Assembly: GCA_016887505.1 (NCBI GenBank)
Contig: CP069393.1
Location: forward strand, 2,193,001-2,257,000
Reading direction: 5' to 3'
DNA length: 64,000 bases
Origin: Clostridia bacterium
Lineage (GTDB): Bacteria; Bacillota; TC1; UBA5767
Each line of letters opens with the position of its first letter. Position 1 is the stretch's first letter. The notes under the pieces were generated by a model that saw only the letters and a list, made by a program, of their open reading frames with translations, made no database searches and was not told where the DNA came from. Made by a program: the position numbers and the translations under genes. Positions 42,941 to 51,499 of this stretch are shown here, in pieces.

Positions 42941-43633
42941 ATGGATAAAATAAAGAAGATTACGATAAAGAAAAGCAAGCGAAAATCCGTAACACTTCAG
43001 TGCTTGGAGGATGGCAAATTAATAGTCCGTGCACCGATTGGTATGAGCAAACGAGAGATTATGGGTATTGTTGAGGAGAAGAGTGCTTGGATAGAACGTA
43101 CAAGACAGCAACTGGAGAAGCGACGCCTGCAAGAAGAGGCTCTTACCTTAGCCGATAGTAGCTATTTCCCCTTTTTGGGAAGGGATTTAGAAGTAAGACG
43201 AACGAGGAGCAAGGATCCCGTTGTAACTGTGGATTCTGAAAAGGGGCATTTGGAAATTGCTGCTCTAGATGAGGAAAATGCCAAAACAGCCTTGCTATCA
43301 TTTATTAGGCAAAAGGCCAAGTCTTATTTGGACGAGCGAACAGAAAAGTGGGCTCAAAAAATGGACTTGACCTACAATACGCTTAGAATCAAGGACCAAA
43401 AAACACGGTGGGGAAGTTGCAGCGGCCGGCGTAACCTTAATTTAAATGCGAGAATCATGCTAGCGCCGCCTCAGGTCATCGATTACCTAATTGTGCATGA
43501 ACTAGCCCACTTGGTTCATATGAATCATTCAAGGGCATTCTATGGGCTGGTTGCTAGCTATGTGCCGGACTACCTAGAACACCAGGGTTGGCTTAAAAAC
43601 CATGGCTATCTTCTGAGTTGGGGGAGGAATTAG
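42941..43633 (+). CDS. YgjP-family (DUF45/WLM-like) zinc metallopeptidase
   Basis: 230 residues. The zinc site is VHELAH at residues 185-190 with the third ligand in MNHSRAF (His196); KTRWGSCSGRRNLNLNARI precedes it, the typical family block. Homologues lie near restriction or housekeeping genes and have no settled substrate. No ribosome-binding site precedes ATG 42941 and a -10 ends seven bases before it, so a leaderless mRNA is likely. An in-frame TTG at 42926 overlaps the promoter and is rejected. Confidence 0.9.
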   Translation: MDKIKKITIKKSKRKSVTLQCLEDGKLIVRAPIGMSKREIMGIVEEKSAWIERTRQQLEKRRLQEEALTLADSSYFPFLGRDLEVRRTRSKDPVVTVDSEKGHLEIAALDEENAKTALLSFIRQKAKSYLDERTEKWAQKMDLTYNTLRIKDQKTRWGSCSGRRNLNLNARIMLAPPQVIDYLIVHELAHLVHMNHSRAFYGLVASYVPDYLEHQGWLKNHGYLLSWGRN

Positions 43634-43653
43634 AGGCATTTGGAACATTTCTT

Positions 43654-43662
43654 TGATATAAT
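43654..43662 (+). promoter_or_regulatory. Extended -10 promoter of the PspC gene
   Basis: TGA plus perfect TATAAT (43657-43662), 30 bases before the start codon; no clear -35. Confidence 0.5.
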
Positions 43663-43692
43663 GTAACGTAGTATAACGAAGGAGGTATTATT

Positions 43693-43965
43693 ATGGCGGA
43701 AAAGAAATTAGCCAAGTCAAAGGATAAGAAAATATTCGGTGTATGTGGTGGTGTAGCGGAGTATTTTAATATTGATCCCACCGTTATCCGGCTTATTTGG
43801 GCGTTGGCGATTTTGGTTTATGGAACTGGCTTCTTGCTGTATATCATTATGGCAATTATTATGCCGGATCCCCAAAAAGTGGAAGAAGAGAAGAGTCAAG
43901 CGAAAGAAGATGTTGAGGAAATCATCGTGGAAGTCGACGATGTTGCAGAAGAAGATAAGAACTAA
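43693..43965 (+). CDS. PspC-domain membrane protein
   Basis: A 90-residue protein with the PspC pattern KKIFGVCGGVAEYFNIDPTVIRLIW, followed by one long membrane segment (ALAILVYGTGFLLYIIMAIIM) and an acidic tail (EDVEEIIVEVDDVAEEDK). PspC-like proteins sense envelope stress in other bacteria; here no other psp gene is linked. Preceded by AAGGAGGT and followed by a terminator. Confidence 0.9.
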   Translation: MAEKKLAKSKDKKIFGVCGGVAEYFNIDPTVIRLIWALAILVYGTGFLLYIIMAIIMPDPQKVEEEKSQAKEDVEEIIVEVDDVAEEDKN

Positions 43966-44025
43966 GCTCTACCGTATTGCTAACAGGATATAGTAGCTAC
44001 CTGCGCTGGGTGACTATGGAATAAG

Positions 44026-44057
44026 AAAACCGGCATCGATTACGATGCCGGTTTTTT
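44026..44057. terminator. Bidirectional terminator between pspC-like and gntR genes
   Basis: 13-bp perfect stem (44026-44038 with 44043-44055), ATTA loop, six T on the plus side and TTTT on the minus side. Confidence 0.92.
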
Positions 44058-44799
44058 AGCGAAAAATCTGTTCATGGGTACTGACCATGCTCATTTGTAG
44101 GATATTGGGATTGAAAAAGATATCGCAGACTCCAATGGGCTGGTCCAAGTAATTGTAGAAAGTTTCATCCCAGAACATGAGGATGGTACGAGGGTCTAGG
44201 CCGAAGGCCTGGGAAGTCACTGAGTTAATGGTAGCACTAACCTTGATGATATTGTGGCTGACATCTTGGCTGCAATGATTGGTATACAGGCTATCGATTT
44301 GGACATTCTCTTTGCCATAGACCATGTCATCTTCAGGAATCTTAGCAAAGAGCTTTTTGGGAATGGAAACATAACCCTGGATTGCCAGTTGACCGTCTGC
44401 GTAATAGTCCCAACGAAAGTCTAACAATGGTTCATTGGGATCCAAGTCCAGTCGTTTTGCTAATTCTTCGTTTCCGGAACGTTCTTGGATAAAGGTCCTT
44501 TTTTGCGAAGGCTCTAGGCCCAGGCTATCGATGATGGTAGCAAAATCCTGTGACAAGTCTACCCGCATCTTCGTTTTAAGAACACTTTTTAGGATGTAGT
44601 TTCCCTTTCCTTTTCTTTTGGCAATATAGCCTTTTTGGGTTAGATTTGCCAACGCTTCTCTGATGGTCTGCCGGCTAACACCCAATTGCGTAGCCAATTG
44701 TTCTTCCGTTGGAAGTTTATTGTCTTCTGTACGTTCTATATATGATTTTAATTCTTTTTCTACCTTGTCCTTTAGGCTTTCCACTATGACTCTTTTCAT
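44056..44799 (-). CDS. GntR/HutC-family regulator with UTRA domain
   Basis: 247 residues. The N-terminal winged helix contains KLPTEEQLATQLGVSRQTIREAL and ends in KGKGNYIL; the remainder is a UTRA ligand-binding domain. It resembles the regulator at 53767 (shared KGKGN, then KMR-DL--DF and a Leu-rich turn), so the two are paralogues. Nothing lies downstream in its own direction, so it may act on the divergent flavin-reductase region. A 10-bp inverted repeat lies 57-84 bases upstream of its start. Confidence 0.88.
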   Translation of the reverse strand: MKRVIVESLKDKVEKELKSYIERTEDNKLPTEEQLATQLGVSRQTIREALANLTQKGYIAKRKGKGNYILKSVLKTKMRVDLSQDFATIIDSLGLEPSQKRTFIQERSGNEELAKRLDLDPNEPLLDFRWDYYADGQLAIQGYVSIPKKLFAKIPEDDMVYGKENVQIDSLYTNHCSQDVSHNIIKVSATINSVTSQAFGLDPRTILMFWDETFYNYLDQPIGVCDIFFNPNILQMSMVSTHEQIFR

Positions 44800-44855
44800 T
44801 TATTACTCCTTGTTGAACAATCCAATATAACAAAATGCTTATTTATAAAGATAAC

Positions 44856-44883
44856 ATCAATATTTCTCTATGTAAATATTGAT
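44856..44883. promoter_or_regulatory. 10-bp inverted repeat, possible GntR operator
   Basis: ATCAATATTT and its exact complement separated by 8 bases, upstream of the gntR gene. Palindromic sites of this kind are typical operators of dimeric GntR regulators; binding is inferred. Confidence 0.4.
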
Positions 44884-45010
44884 TTGTCTTTGACTGTTCT
44901 TGGACCAACCGGCTTTCTTGTCCCACAAGGTGTTAGGATATTGTCTATTGTAATAGTATTGGTGGTGGCCAAAGTTTTTGACATTAATACTGAAAATAGC
45001 CATAGGGCTA

Positions 45011-45039
45011 TTGAATGTCCTGGGTCCGAGCAGTATGAT
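45011..45039 (+). promoter_or_regulatory. Probable promoter of the flavin reductase gene
   Basis: TTGAAT (45011-45016), 17-base spacer, TATGAT (45034-45039). It implies a leader of about 185 bases containing the CCTTTCATT inverted repeat at 45145-45176. Confidence 0.5.
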
Positions 45040-45231
45040 ATAAGATATTATGAGCATAAGCCCATATAGCTCATGTAGTTATGTACTACTAGCTAGTTGC
45101 GTTTGAGGTCAAGCTTTCGCAAGTCTGTTGGGATAGGGATTTGCCCTTTCATTTCATTGTATAAGTGAATGAAAGGTGATTAAGCAAAGCAAGAATAATA
45201 ACAAAAAAATATGCATACGAGGAGAAATAAG

Positions 45232-45732
45232 ATGAAAAAAGATGTACTGAATTGGAAAACCTGCATTCAACCGGAAGTGGATTTACTAGTTTCCTGCAAA
45301 GGAAAAGATGGAACCCCCAATGCCCTAGTTGTGGCCTATGCCTGCAACTGTAGCTTTGATCCCCCCATGGTTATGGTGGGGGTTGTACCGAGTCGCCATT
45401 CCCATAAGTTGATTACGGAAACGAAAGAATTTGTAGTCAATATTCCGTCGGAAGAACAACGTGAAATGTTTACCTTTATGGGCACTAAGTCGGGTAGCGA
45501 TATGGATAAGTTTAAGGAGTTCGGCGCAGCTTGGGAACAAGGCAAAAAAGTAGGTGCCCCTGTTCTTCTTGATTGTCCAGTCAATATTGAGTGCAAGGTT
45601 GTTGATTCCATCGTGACAGGATCGCATGAAATGTTTGTAGGAGAAATTGTGGCGATTCAAGCAAATCAAGATATTGTGAATGATAAAGGAGAGATAATCA
45701 AGAAAGCCTTTACGCCGATGGATTTTAGATAG
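45232..45732 (+). CDS. Flavin reductase-like / flavoredoxin-family FMN-binding protein
   Basis: 166 residues, single split-barrel flavin-binding domain. VVAYACNCSFDPPMVMVGV and the following HKLITETKEFVVNIPS are typical of the flavoredoxin subgroup. It probably passes electrons between NAD(P)H or ferredoxin and FMN. The start at ATG 45232 follows GAGGAG; an upstream in-frame ATG at 45211 lacks a site. Bounded by its own promoter and terminator. Confidence 0.88.
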   Translation: MKKDVLNWKTCIQPEVDLLVSCKGKDGTPNALVVAYACNCSFDPPMVMVGVVPSRHSHKLITETKEFVVNIPSEEQREMFTFMGTKSGSDMDKFKEFGAAWEQGKKVGAPVLLDCPVNIECKVVDSIVTGSHEMFVGEIVAIQANQDIVNDKGEIIKKAFTPMDFR

Positions 45733-45769
45733 ACATTTGATTGAATAAATTAGATAATGGTTGAAAAGG

Positions 45770-45806
45770 ACACATTCTACAGTATGTTTCGTAGAGTGTG
45801 TTTTTT
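45770..45806 (+). terminator. Intrinsic terminator after the flavin reductase
   Basis: 11-bp stem with one G-U (45770-45780 with 45791-45801), 10-base loop, then T tract. Confidence 0.88.
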
Positions 45807-45831
45807 CTTGGAAGAGTAGTTCCTAGCTGGA

Positions 45832-45860
45832 TTGCATTTTATTGCCCAAATTTGTACAAT
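45832..45860 (+). promoter_or_regulatory. Promoter of the MATE-CPBP pair
   Basis: TTGCAT (45832-45837), 17-base spacer, TACAAT (45855-45860). It overlaps the upstream part of the MATE open frame and so excludes starts before about 45867. Confidence 0.72.
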
Positions 45861-45891
45861 GAGAAAAAGAAAACATAGAAATGAGAACCAT

Positions 45892-47259
45892 ATGAGACGT
45901 GCGACACTTATAGATGGAAACATTAAGAAACAATTATTTCAGATGACCTGGCCCATGATTTTCGGGATGCTTGGCTTGGTCATTTTCAATTTGGTGGATA
46001 CCTATTTTATTGGGCGACTTGGCGTGATTCAATTGGGGGCCATGGGATTCACGTTCCCCGTGGTTATGTTGATCAATAGTTTTGCTTTGGGATTGGGGAT
46101 TGGAACTTCTGCACTAGTATCCAGGGCCATCGGTCAGGGCAATCATGAGCAAGCGGCTAGAATCACTACGGATAGTTTGGTTCTGGCGGTAATACTAGCA
46201 GCTGTCATTAGCATCATAGGGCTTTTAACCATTGAACCAGTTTTTCAACTTTTAGGGGCAAAAGAAGATGTTTTACCCTATATAAAAGAGTATATGAGTA
46301 TTTGGTACCTTGGCTCGGTCTTTGTTGTGATTCCCATGGTGGGAAACAATGCCATCCGGGCTACGGGAGATACCAGAACCCCCGCTGTGGTTATGATGCT
46401 ATCTGGACTTAGCAATGCAGTGCTTGACTATTTATTGATATTTGGTATAGGCATATTTCCTGAAATGGGTATGGCTGGTGCCGCCTTGGCTACGGTATGT
46501 GGGCGAATTATTACCTTTGTCGTTGCTAGTTATGTTCTGGGAAAACGGGAAAAACTATTGGTATTTCGTGGCATTTCCGCTAAAGTTCTTAAAAAGAATT
46601 GGGGAGAACTGCTAGAAGTAGGGCTTCCGGTAGCCCTGACACGGACCATGCAGCCGGTCAGTATTGGAGTTTTGACAGCGCTTCTTGCTACCTATGGAAC
46701 GGTAACGGTAGCTGGATTTGGTGTGGCTAGCAAGATGGAAATGTTTCTACTGATGGTCGGCAACGCGTTTGTTTCTGTACTAGCACCGTTCGTAGGTCAG
46801 AACTTTGGTGCAGGACGGATGGACCGCATCAAAAAGACAAGGGAGTATGCGGTGAAATTTGCCATTATGAACGGTCTAATATTGCTCATGCTAGCGTTCG
46901 TATTTGGTGAAAGAATTGCAGCTGTGTTTAGCGACGAGGTGAAAGTTATAAACCAAGCAGTACTGTATCTAAGAACGGTTTCAGCTGGATATATTTTCTA
47001 CGTTGTTTTACAAGCGACAGCCAATATTTTCAATGTGACAGGGCAACCTAGAATTTCTGCACTCATGATGCTTACACAAATGTTCGTGATATGTATCCCC
47101 TTGGCTCTAGTACTTCGCGTTTTCTTCTACTCACAGGGGATTTATATGGCCCTAGCCATCTCGTGGGTAATCATGGCTTTGGTAGGAACGAAAGCGCTAG
47201 ATGCTCATATGAAAAAGATAATAGGCAAGAAGATTGAGGCAGGGAATGAATGCTCTTAA
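45892..47259 (+). CDS. MATE-family multidrug/cation antiporter
   Basis: 455 residues with twelve predicted membrane helices. The N-terminal QLFQMTWPMIFGMLGLVIFNLVDTYFIGRLG in pieces and AMGFTFPVVMLINSFALGLGIGTSALVSRAIGQG are MATE hallmarks, repeated in weaker form after the middle (FVSVLAPFVGQNFGAG). Couples Na+ or H+ entry to export. The start is ATG 45892, as the promoter overlaps longer versions. It overlaps the CPBP gene by 14 bases. Confidence 0.92.
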   Translation: MRRATLIDGNIKKQLFQMTWPMIFGMLGLVIFNLVDTYFIGRLGVIQLGAMGFTFPVVMLINSFALGLGIGTSALVSRAIGQGNHEQAARITTDSLVLAVILAAVISIIGLLTIEPVFQLLGAKEDVLPYIKEYMSIWYLGSVFVVIPMVGNNAIRATGDTRTPAVVMMLSGLSNAVLDYLLIFGIGIFPEMGMAGAALATVCGRIITFVVASYVLGKREKLLVFRGISAKVLKKNWGELLEVGLPVALTRTMQPVSIGVLTALLATYGTVTVAGFGVASKMEMFLLMVGNAFVSVLAPFVGQNFGAGRMDRIKKTREYAVKFAIMNGLILLMLAFVFGERIAAVFSDEVKVINQAVLYLRTVSAGYIFYVVLQATANIFNVTGQPRISALMMLTQMFVICIPLALVLRVFFYSQGIYMALAISWVIMALVGTKALDAHMKKIIGKKIEAGNECS

Positions 47260-47977
47260 AAAAATGGACACGAGGAAGGTAGAGATGGATCGAAAAAAAA
47301 TATTTATCCTATATAGCTCCATTATCATGGTTGCACTTCTATATTATGTTGATGCTGTGATGCAGATACCATATTTTTGGAAGTCAGTAGTCAAGATTCT
47401 AGCTTTGGCTATGGTGTTCGGCCTGTATAGTTACAGATTTAAGGATAATTTCATCAAAGAATCGATTGCCAATTATCGCCTAAGGCAAGGGAACAAATTG
47501 GTAGATAAGAAGAGACGGTTACACTTGCTTCTAGGTGTGCTGGCCTTTTTCGCCATACTCCTAGTTTACTGGCTCACAGCGCCATATATGAATCTAGGAA
47601 ATATCGTGGCGAGTCTACAAGAAAAGTATGGTATTGCTAGAGAACAACTACTCTACTATGGGCTATACTTAGCTTTCGGGAATGCGCTTCTCGAGGAAAT
47701 GCTATTTCGAGGCTATGTTTTCCTGGGTCTCTTGAAAAGAATGAATCGGTGGTATGCCTATTTGTTTAGCTCCATCTTGTTTAGCATCTATCATATTTCG
47801 GTTATAAATACCTGGTTCAACCCCCTACTATTTTTGGTTGCCTTGTTAGGCCTCATGCTATCTGGTTTTCTATTTTGTTATCTAGATGAGAAGAACCAGA
47901 CTTTTTTGAACAGCTATTTTGTTCATGTTTGTGCAGATCTGGCAATCGTATTGATTGGTTACCACATCATGTCCTAG
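47246..47977 (+). CDS. CPBP-family intramembrane glutamic protease (Abi/CAAX type)
   Basis: About 243 residues with six to eight membrane helices. The three active-site motifs are visible: LLEEMLFRG, FSIYHISV and HVCADLAIV. Bacterial members include bacteriocin-immunity and membrane-processing proteins; substrate unknown. ATG 47246 lies in the end of the MATE gene; ATG 47285, with AGGAAGG five bases upstream, is an alternative start. Coupling to MATE suggests linked function. Confidence 0.88.
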   Translation: MNALKKMDTRKVEMDRKKIFILYSSIIMVALLYYVDAVMQIPYFWKSVVKILALAMVFGLYSYRFKDNFIKESIANYRLRQGNKLVDKKRRLHLLLGVLAFFAILLVYWLTAPYMNLGNIVASLQEKYGIAREQLLYYGLYLAFGNALLEEMLFRGYVFLGLLKRMNRWYAYLFSSILFSIYHISVINTWFNPLLFLVALLGLMLSGFLFCYLDEKNQTFLNSYFVHVCADLAIVLIGYHIMS

Positions 47978-47987
47978 CAATATAATT

Positions 47988-48029
47988 GAACATAGAACAT
48001 AGAACATAGAACATTGAATATAGAATATA
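47988..48029 (+). repeat. Six tandem heptamer repeats (GAACATA family)
   Basis: Three exact GAACATA units, one GAACATT and two GAATATA units stand in series just before the terminator hairpin. Probably a slippage-type tandem repeat. Confidence 0.9.
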
Positions 48030-48030
48030 G

Positions 48031-48071
48031 AAGAGCACTGCTTTAGGCTATTAGCCCAAAGCAGTGCTCTT
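48031..48071. terminator. Large terminator hairpin after the CPBP gene
   Basis: A 14-bp perfect outer stem (48031-48044 with 48058-48071) with an inner GGCT/AGCC stem. The plus-side T tract is short and interrupted (TTGGTTGTTTTG). Confidence 0.75.
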
Positions 48072-48143
48072 TGGTTGTTTTGGGATTGCGGTTTCTACTT
48101 CGGGCAAATGGTGTTGTCTAACACATATGGTTACGATAAGCGC

Positions 48144-48172
48144 TTGACAAAAACAATGTACAGAAATAAAAT
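48144..48172 (+). promoter_or_regulatory. Promoter of the flavoprotein-nucleoside importer operon
   Basis: Perfect TTGACA (48144-48149), 17-base spacer, TAAAAT (48167-48172). Confidence 0.85.
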
Positions 48173-48238
48173 ATATTCTATAAACTAGATTTAATAAATA
48201 TATGAATGAGTATAGTTTGAAGGAGAGGGGTAACAATA

Positions 48239-48940
48239 ATGGGAGTGAAGATTCTGGCAATAAACGGGAGTCCTAGAAAAAGCGGGACCCAGTATGCACT
48301 GGAATATGCTTTAAAGTCTGCAGAAGAAACGGGAAACGTGGAAACGGAACTGATTAACCTGAGGGGTAAGGAGCTCAATTTTTGCATTCATTGCAACCGG
48401 TGTATTAAGGAAAACGTACTTTTTTGTCCGACCTTCGATGATGCGATGACAAAAATCTATCCCAAAATTTTGGAAGCAGATGGAATCATCATCGGATCCC
48501 CGGTTTATCAGATGTCACCCAATGCGCAAATTACAACCTTCTTCAATCGTTTGCGACCACTCGGAAAACTGATTTCCCAAGGGAAATTTGGTCTCAAGGT
48601 AGCCGGTGGTATAGCCGTCGGGGGTGCTCGAAATGGTGGACAGGATACTACCCTGGAAGGAATTACCAATATGCTTTTAGCCAGTGGATACATCGTAGCA
48701 TCGGGTAGCGTTTTTGCCTACAACGGTGGATCCTTGTGGTCCCAGGGTGCTAATTTAGAAGGTGCCAAAAATGACGAGGTAGGCCTAGCAACGGTGAGTA
48801 TGATTGGGCGTAGGATCGCGGTTTTAGCCAAAGTGCTTCAAGAGGGGGCAAAACATACAGATTATAAGGAATACCAATATGCAGGTTTTATTAGTGAAGA
48901 AGAGATCTTAGCACGAAGGAGTGCATTCAAGAAAGGATAG
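48239..48940 (+). CDS. Iron-sulfur flavoprotein, NADPH-dependent FMN reductase fold (Isf family)
   Basis: 233 residues, paralogous to the protein at 37337. It has the FMN loop NGSPRKSGTQ, the Cys block CIHCNRCIKENVLFC (spacing 2, 2, 7), SPVYQMSPNAQITTFFNRLRP in pieces, and GGARNGGQD. The C-terminus is longer by about 30 residues. It stands first in the operon, 4 bases before the importer ATPase, which is an unexpected partner for a redox protein. Confidence 0.88.
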   Translation: MGVKILAINGSPRKSGTQYALEYALKSAEETGNVETELINLRGKELNFCIHCNRCIKENVLFCPTFDDAMTKIYPKILEADGIIIGSPVYQMSPNAQITTFFNRLRPLGKLISQGKFGLKVAGGIAVGGARNGGQDTTLEGITNMLLASGYIVASGSVFAYNGGSLWSQGANLEGAKNDEVGLATVSMIGRRIAVLAKVLQEGAKHTDYKEYQYAGFISEEEILARRSAFKKG

Positions 48941-48944
48941 GAAA

Positions 48945-50474
48945 ATGGGCGATCAAAGAAATGTAATCCTGAAGATCCGGAACTTGACAAAGACTTTCCC
49001 TGGTGTTGTGGCGAATAAGGATGTTGATTTAGATATTGAATATGGGGAAGTCCATACACTTTTAGGGGAAAATGGGGCTGGAAAATCCACCTTGATGAAA
49101 GTCATCTATGGCATCTACGGTAAAGATTCAGGCACAGTTGAATATGAGGGAAAGCCACTAGAGGTTAAAAGTCCGAAAGACGCTATTGCAGCGGGAATTG
49201 GGATGATTCACCAACATTTTCTATTGGTGCAGGAATTCACGGTGTTGGAAAATATTATCATGGGCTTAAAGGCCGATAAGGGAATCCAACTCGACCGGGA
49301 AAAGCATCGCTCGCGGGTGGAAAAAATTGTGGAACGCTTTGATATCCGCTTAGATTTAGACGAAAAGGTTCGAGATTTATCTGTTGGCATGCAGCAAAAG
49401 GTGGAAATCGTAAAGGTGCTTTACCGGAATGCTCAATTCTTGATTCTCGATGAACCGACTTCTGTCCTAACTCCCCAGGAATCACAAGGATTATTTAATA
49501 TCATTGGTAAACTAAAGCAGCAAGGTGCAACAGTCATCTTCATTTCACATAAACTGGATGAAGTAATTCAAATTTCAGACCGGATAACAGTGCTCCGGGA
49601 TGGTGAAGTAATTGAAACAGTAGTGAATAAAGAGATTAGCAAAGATGACCTATCAGCTATGATGGTGGGTAGAGAAGTGAATTTAGGTGTCGATATTCCC
49701 CAAATACAATTTGGGCCGGTCGGACTAGAAGTGGATAAGATCTCACTAATGAATCGCAACGGGAGAAAGGTACTAAAGGACGTGTCTTTCCAAATCCATG
49801 AAGGCGAGATTCTGGGTATTGCTGGCATTGACGGGAATGGTCAAGAGGAGTTGGCGCAAGTACTATGGGGAACGCTGAGTCCGGATAGTGGCAATATTTT
49901 GATTCGCGGCTCCAATATAAATGGCTTAAATACCCGCCGCCGGATGGGCTTGGGTATGGCCTATATTCCAGCCGACCGGAAAAAGGAAGGATTAATCGGA
50001 ACGTTTCAAGTATCGGAAAATGTCATCTTGGACAGCTACTATAAGCCTAGCTTTATCAAAGGACTAGGACAAGATTTCAATGCAATCCGAAATTATTCCA
50101 AGCGCTTGGTTGAGGAATATAAGATTAAAACCCCAGCCCTGAATGTATGGGCTAAGAATTTGTCTGGTGGTAACCAGCAAAAGCTCATTCTTTCCAGAGC
50201 CATAGAAGGGAACAACGATGTATTCATCATTGCTCAACCTACTTGGGGATTAGATATTGGTGCTATTGAATTTGTCTATAAGAAAATTTGTGAGTTGAAG
50301 GATGCCGGAAAAACGATACTACTAATATCTACAGATCTAGAAGAAGTACGACTATTGTCAGATCGAATGTGTGTAATCTTTGAAGGGGAGGTGTCTGAAA
50401 CTTTCAGGGTGCAGGATAAACAAGTTGCTGAAATTGGTTTGCTGATGGCGGGCGGAAAAAGGAAGGAAGAATAA
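48945..50474 (+). CDS. Nucleoside ABC importer ATP-binding protein (BMP-type, NupO/YufO-like)
   Basis: 509 residues with two ABC domains, as in RbsA/NupO. The first has Walker A GENGAGKST (41-49) and signature LSVGMQQKVEI; the second has a degenerate Walker A (GIAGIDGNGQEEL) and signature LSGGNQQKLIL, with WGLDIGAIE in place of a normal D-loop region. The start is ATG 48945 after AAAGGATAGG. It precedes the binding protein, whereas Bacillus nup order starts with the binding protein. Confidence 0.94.
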   Translation: MGDQRNVILKIRNLTKTFPGVVANKDVDLDIEYGEVHTLLGENGAGKSTLMKVIYGIYGKDSGTVEYEGKPLEVKSPKDAIAAGIGMIHQHFLLVQEFTVLENIIMGLKADKGIQLDREKHRSRVEKIVERFDIRLDLDEKVRDLSVGMQQKVEIVKVLYRNAQFLILDEPTSVLTPQESQGLFNIIGKLKQQGATVIFISHKLDEVIQISDRITVLRDGEVIETVVNKEISKDDLSAMMVGREVNLGVDIPQIQFGPVGLEVDKISLMNRNGRKVLKDVSFQIHEGEILGIAGIDGNGQEELAQVLWGTLSPDSGNILIRGSNINGLNTRRRMGLGMAYIPADRKKEGLIGTFQVSENVILDSYYKPSFIKGLGQDFNAIRNYSKRLVEEYKIKTPALNVWAKNLSGGNQQKLILSRAIEGNNDVFIIAQPTWGLDIGAIEFVYKKICELKDAGKTILLISTDLEEVRLLSDRMCVIFEGEVSETFRVQDKQVAEIGLLMAGGKRKEE

Positions 50475-51488
50475 ATGAAAAAGAAAATAATTTCCTTATT
50501 GATTGCGGCTATGTTCATGGTGTCGATTGTAGGTTGTGCTGGAGGGGAAGAACCTGCTTCTGAAAATCCAGTTGATGAACCAGGGATGGAAACATTTAAA
50601 GTAGGAGTTTTGTTCCCGGGCTCTATCGGAGATAGTGCTTGGAACGAAGCTGGATACGATGCTTTGGTTCAAGCAAAAGAAGATTTGGGTATTGAGTTTA
50701 GTTTTCAAGAAAGTGTTCCAGTAGCAGAATCTGCAGAGGTAATGCGTAGTTTTGCGTATGAGGGATACGACCTAATCATTGCACATGATTTTAATTACAA
50801 TGATATTGTTGCAGAAGTAGCACCGGAATTTCCTGATGTCATGTTTAGTGTTTCCTATGGCTATCAATCCTCTGGAGACAATGTGGTAGCCATTACTAGT
50901 TCAGGCTGGCAATTTAGTTATATGGCTGGCGTTCTAGCTGGTTCTGTATCTGAAAGCGGAAGTGTAGGCGTTCTGACTGCGACGGACTCCTTTATGGGCA
51001 AAAGGATGAGAGCCGGCTACGTTGCTGGAGCAAAATCTGTAAATCCGGATGTTGAGGTTCTTGAAGCATTTACCGGTAGCTGGGATGATGTTGTTAAGGG
51101 CAAAGAATTGGTAAACGGAATGATCCAACAAGGCATCGATGTTATTTTTGCCAGTTCTGGAAATGTAAATGTAGGCGTGATTGAAACTGCTAGAGAGGCA
51201 GGAATCATGGCGATTGGATCTCCTTCCGATATGACAGCGGTTGCACCGGATACGGTAATTGCGAGTGCAGTGACCCCCTCCGGAATCTATGTGGATTATG
51301 CAATACGTGAAATGGCAGCCGGTACCTTACGTGCAGGCGTCTACGTTCTAGGCATCAAAGAAGGCGCAGAAGCCCTAATTTGGAATCCAGCATTTGAAGC
51401 AGAGTTCCCTGCTGAAGTTATTGAGGCTGTACAGATGGCAGAACAGAAACTGAGTAATGGAGAAGTAGAAGAACCTGTGGTGGAATAG
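50475..51488 (+). CDS. BMP-family nucleoside-binding lipoprotein (NupN/PnrA-like)
   Basis: 337 residues. A lipoprotein signal ends at VSIVGC (Cys21), then an acidic linker and the BMP domain: VGVLFPGSIGDSAWNEAGYDAL and AITSSGWQFSYMAGVLAG in pieces, with GIDVIFASSGNVNVGVIETA. Captures purine nucleosides outside the membrane in characterised relatives. The ATG directly adjoins the ATPase stop codon. A hairpin follows, likely raising its transcript abundance relative to the permeases. Confidence 0.93.
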   Translation: MKKKIISLLIAAMFMVSIVGCAGGEEPASENPVDEPGMETFKVGVLFPGSIGDSAWNEAGYDALVQAKEDLGIEFSFQESVPVAESAEVMRSFAYEGYDLIIAHDFNYNDIVAEVAPEFPDVMFSVSYGYQSSGDNVVAITSSGWQFSYMAGVLAGSVSESGSVGVLTATDSFMGKRMRAGYVAGAKSVNPDVEVLEAFTGSWDDVVKGKELVNGMIQQGIDVIFASSGNVNVGVIETAREAGIMAIGSPSDMTAVAPDTVIASAVTPSGIYVDYAIREMAAGTLRAGVYVLGIKEGAEALIWNPAFEAEFPAEVIEAVQMAEQKLSNGEVEEPVVE

Positions 51489-51499
51489 ACAGAACCATA

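Larger units (their letters stand above)
44800..45231. other. 430-base divergent intergenic region
   Basis: Lies between the gntR gene (minus) and the flavin reductase (plus). It holds a 10-bp perfect inverted repeat (44856-44865/44874-44883), a 7-bp hairpin AATAGCC/GGCTATT (44995-45001/45006-45012), a promoter (45011-45039) and a second inverted repeat (45145-45153/45168-45176). No reading frame with coding character was seen. Confidence 0.6.

Noticed and set aside
44978-44983. TTGACA in the gntR/flavin reductase gap
   Set aside because: Sequence at the proper distance is not -10-like; the pair at 45011/45034 is better.
45011-45060. A tRNA-like or small RNA gene in the gap after the gntR gene
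   Set aside because: No cloverleaf, T-loop or CCA end could be formed; the hairpins are explained as leader or operator elements.
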